From Enterobacteriaceae bacterium (GTDB lineage Bacteria; Pseudomonadota; Gammaproteobacteria; Enterobacterales; Enterobacteriaceae): 5,454 nucleotides of DNA. The stretch is taken from contig JALAGK010000371.1 of NCBI GenBank assembly GCA_022712475.1, positions 1-5,454 of the forward strand. The letters are read 5' to 3'. The translations under genes were made by a program, and so were the position numbers. Shown here piece by piece: positions 4,721 to 5,454 of this stretch (its first letter is position 1; the number at the start of each line of letters is the position of its first letter). The notes beneath the pieces were generated by a model. It was not told the origin of the DNA. It made no database searches and was given only the letters and a program-made list of their open reading frames with translations.

Positions 4721-5454
4721 ATGGCAGGAAATAAACCCTTCAACAAACCCACTGAGCCACGCGACCCGCAGGTTGCCGCGCTGAAAATGCCGCCCCATTC
4801 GCTGGAAGCAGAACAGTCGGTGTTGGGCGGTTTAATGCTGGATAACGAGCGCTGGGACGATGTGGCCGAGCGCGTGGTGGCAGAAGATTTCTACACCCGT
4901 CAGCACCGCCTCATTTTTACCGAAATGCACCGCCTGCAGGAAACCGGGCGGCCTATCGATTTGATTACCATTTCGGAGTCGCTGGAGCGTCAGGGCGAAC
5001 TGGAAAGCGTAGGGGGCTTTGCCTACCTGGCAGAGCTTTCTAAAAATACGCCAAGTGCGGCGAACATTAACGCTTATGCCGACATCGTGCGCGAACGTGC
5101 GGTGGTACGTGAAATGATCGCCGTCGCCAATGAAATTGCTGACGCTGGTTTTGATCCTCAGGGGCGCACCAGTGAAGATCTACTGGATCTGGCAGAGTCA
5201 CGTGTTTTTCAGATAGCCGAAAATCGTGCCAACAAAGACGAAGGGCCAAAGAGCATCGATCAGATCCTCGAAGCCACCGTCTCGCGTATTGAAACGCTGT
5301 ATCAGCAGCCGCATGACGGCGTGACTGGCGTTGACACCGGCTACCAGGATCTGAATAAAAAGACCGCCGGTTTGCAGCGCTCGGATCTCATCATTGTGGC
5401 GGCGCGTCCGTCGATGGGTAAAACCACCTTCGCGATGAACCTGTGTGAAAACGC
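4721..5454 (+). CDS. dnaB: Replicative DNA helicase DnaB, C-terminal half cut by window edge
   Basis: The frame gives 244 complete codons from ATG 4721 and runs off the right edge; E. coli DnaB has 471 residues. DnaB is the hexameric ATP-driven 5'-3' helicase that unwinds DNA at the replication fork and recruits DnaG primase. Visible are the N-terminal helical domain (about 25-130, beginning PPHSLEAEQSVLGGLMLDNE), the linker (about 150-190), and the start of the RecA-like ATPase domain (from about 198, HDGVTGVDTGYQDLNKKTAG). The Walker A motif ARPSMGKT (228-235) is intact with K234. The extreme N-terminus is three residues shorter than E. coli (MAGNKPFNKPTEPRDPQ), in a tail that varies between species. 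No strong Shine-Dalgarno precedes the ATG, but the close match to the E. coli N-terminus (MAGNKPFNK) supports this start. Confidence 0.98.
   Translation, partial: MAGNKPFNKPTEPRDPQVAALKMPPHSLEAEQSVLGGLMLDNERWDDVAERVVAEDFYTRQHRLIFTEMHRLQETGRPIDLITISESLERQGELESVGGFAYLAELSKNTPSAANINAYADIVRERAVVREMIAVANEIADAGFDPQGRTSEDLLDLAESRVFQIAENRANKDEGPKSIDQILEATVSRIETLYQQPHDGVTGVDTGYQDLNKKTAGLQRSDLIIVAARPSMGKTTFAMNLCEN

Noticed and set aside
4645..4752. The 36-codon upstream extension of the qorA frame, starting at 4752
   Set aside because: It overlaps the dnaB coding start on the other strand. The start at 4644 has a strong ribosome binding site and matches the E. coli N-terminus MATRIEF.

Overview
The window is a chromosomal segment of an enterobacterium (family Enterobacteriaceae, in the broad Enterobacter/Cronobacter/Kosakonia neighbourhood; I cannot fix the genus). 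Five of the six genes are close relatives of E. coli genes, and they lie in the order of the E. coli lexA-zur-dusA-pspG-qorA-dnaB region: zur (partial, minus strand, leaving on the left), dusA (plus), pspG (plus), qorA (minus) and dnaB (plus, leaving on the right). The sixth is a TraF-like/FadL-like outer-membrane protein gene between zur and dusA, where E. coli K-12, from memory, carries yjbL-yjbM. I see no transposase, integrase, tRNA, rRNA, CRISPR array or att-like repeat, so this is a housekeeping segment with one accessory-type gene.

Left part (1-2044): zur is transcribed leftwards and its divergent neighbour, the outer-membrane protein gene, rightwards from GTG 732. The roughly 300-base gap between them holds a candidate sigma70 promoter (546-574), a five-base inverted repeat between its -35 and -10 boxes, a strong intrinsic terminator (628-650) upstream of the coding region, and a second hairpin (675-698). 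This suggests either an attenuated leader or a short independent RNA. The outer-membrane protein gene ends in a clear terminator (2012-2044) whose loop carries an extended -10 box suited to dusA.

Middle part (2045-3476): dusA encodes the tRNA-dihydrouridine synthase for U20/U20a and ends at a perfect 11-bp hairpin. A sigma54-type -24/-12 promoter (3143-3159) and a good ribosome binding site then lead into pspG, the phage-shock membrane protein. As given, the pspG frame is broken at its third codon by an apparent one-base deletion.

Right part (3477-5454): pspG and qorA converge on a hairpin that is a good terminator for qorA and a weaker one for the plus strand. qorA (quinone oxidoreductase) and dnaB (replicative helicase) diverge from a 76-bp gap. 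dnaB runs off the edge just after the Walker A motif.

The genes are mostly separate transcription units and do not form one pathway: zinc-responsive repression, an envelope protein, tRNA modification, envelope stress, quinone reduction and DNA replication. I found no clear candidate for an undescribed multi-gene system. The most interesting signals are regulatory (the leader terminator before the outer-membrane protein gene, and the promoter inside a terminator before dusA) and the disrupted pspG start.
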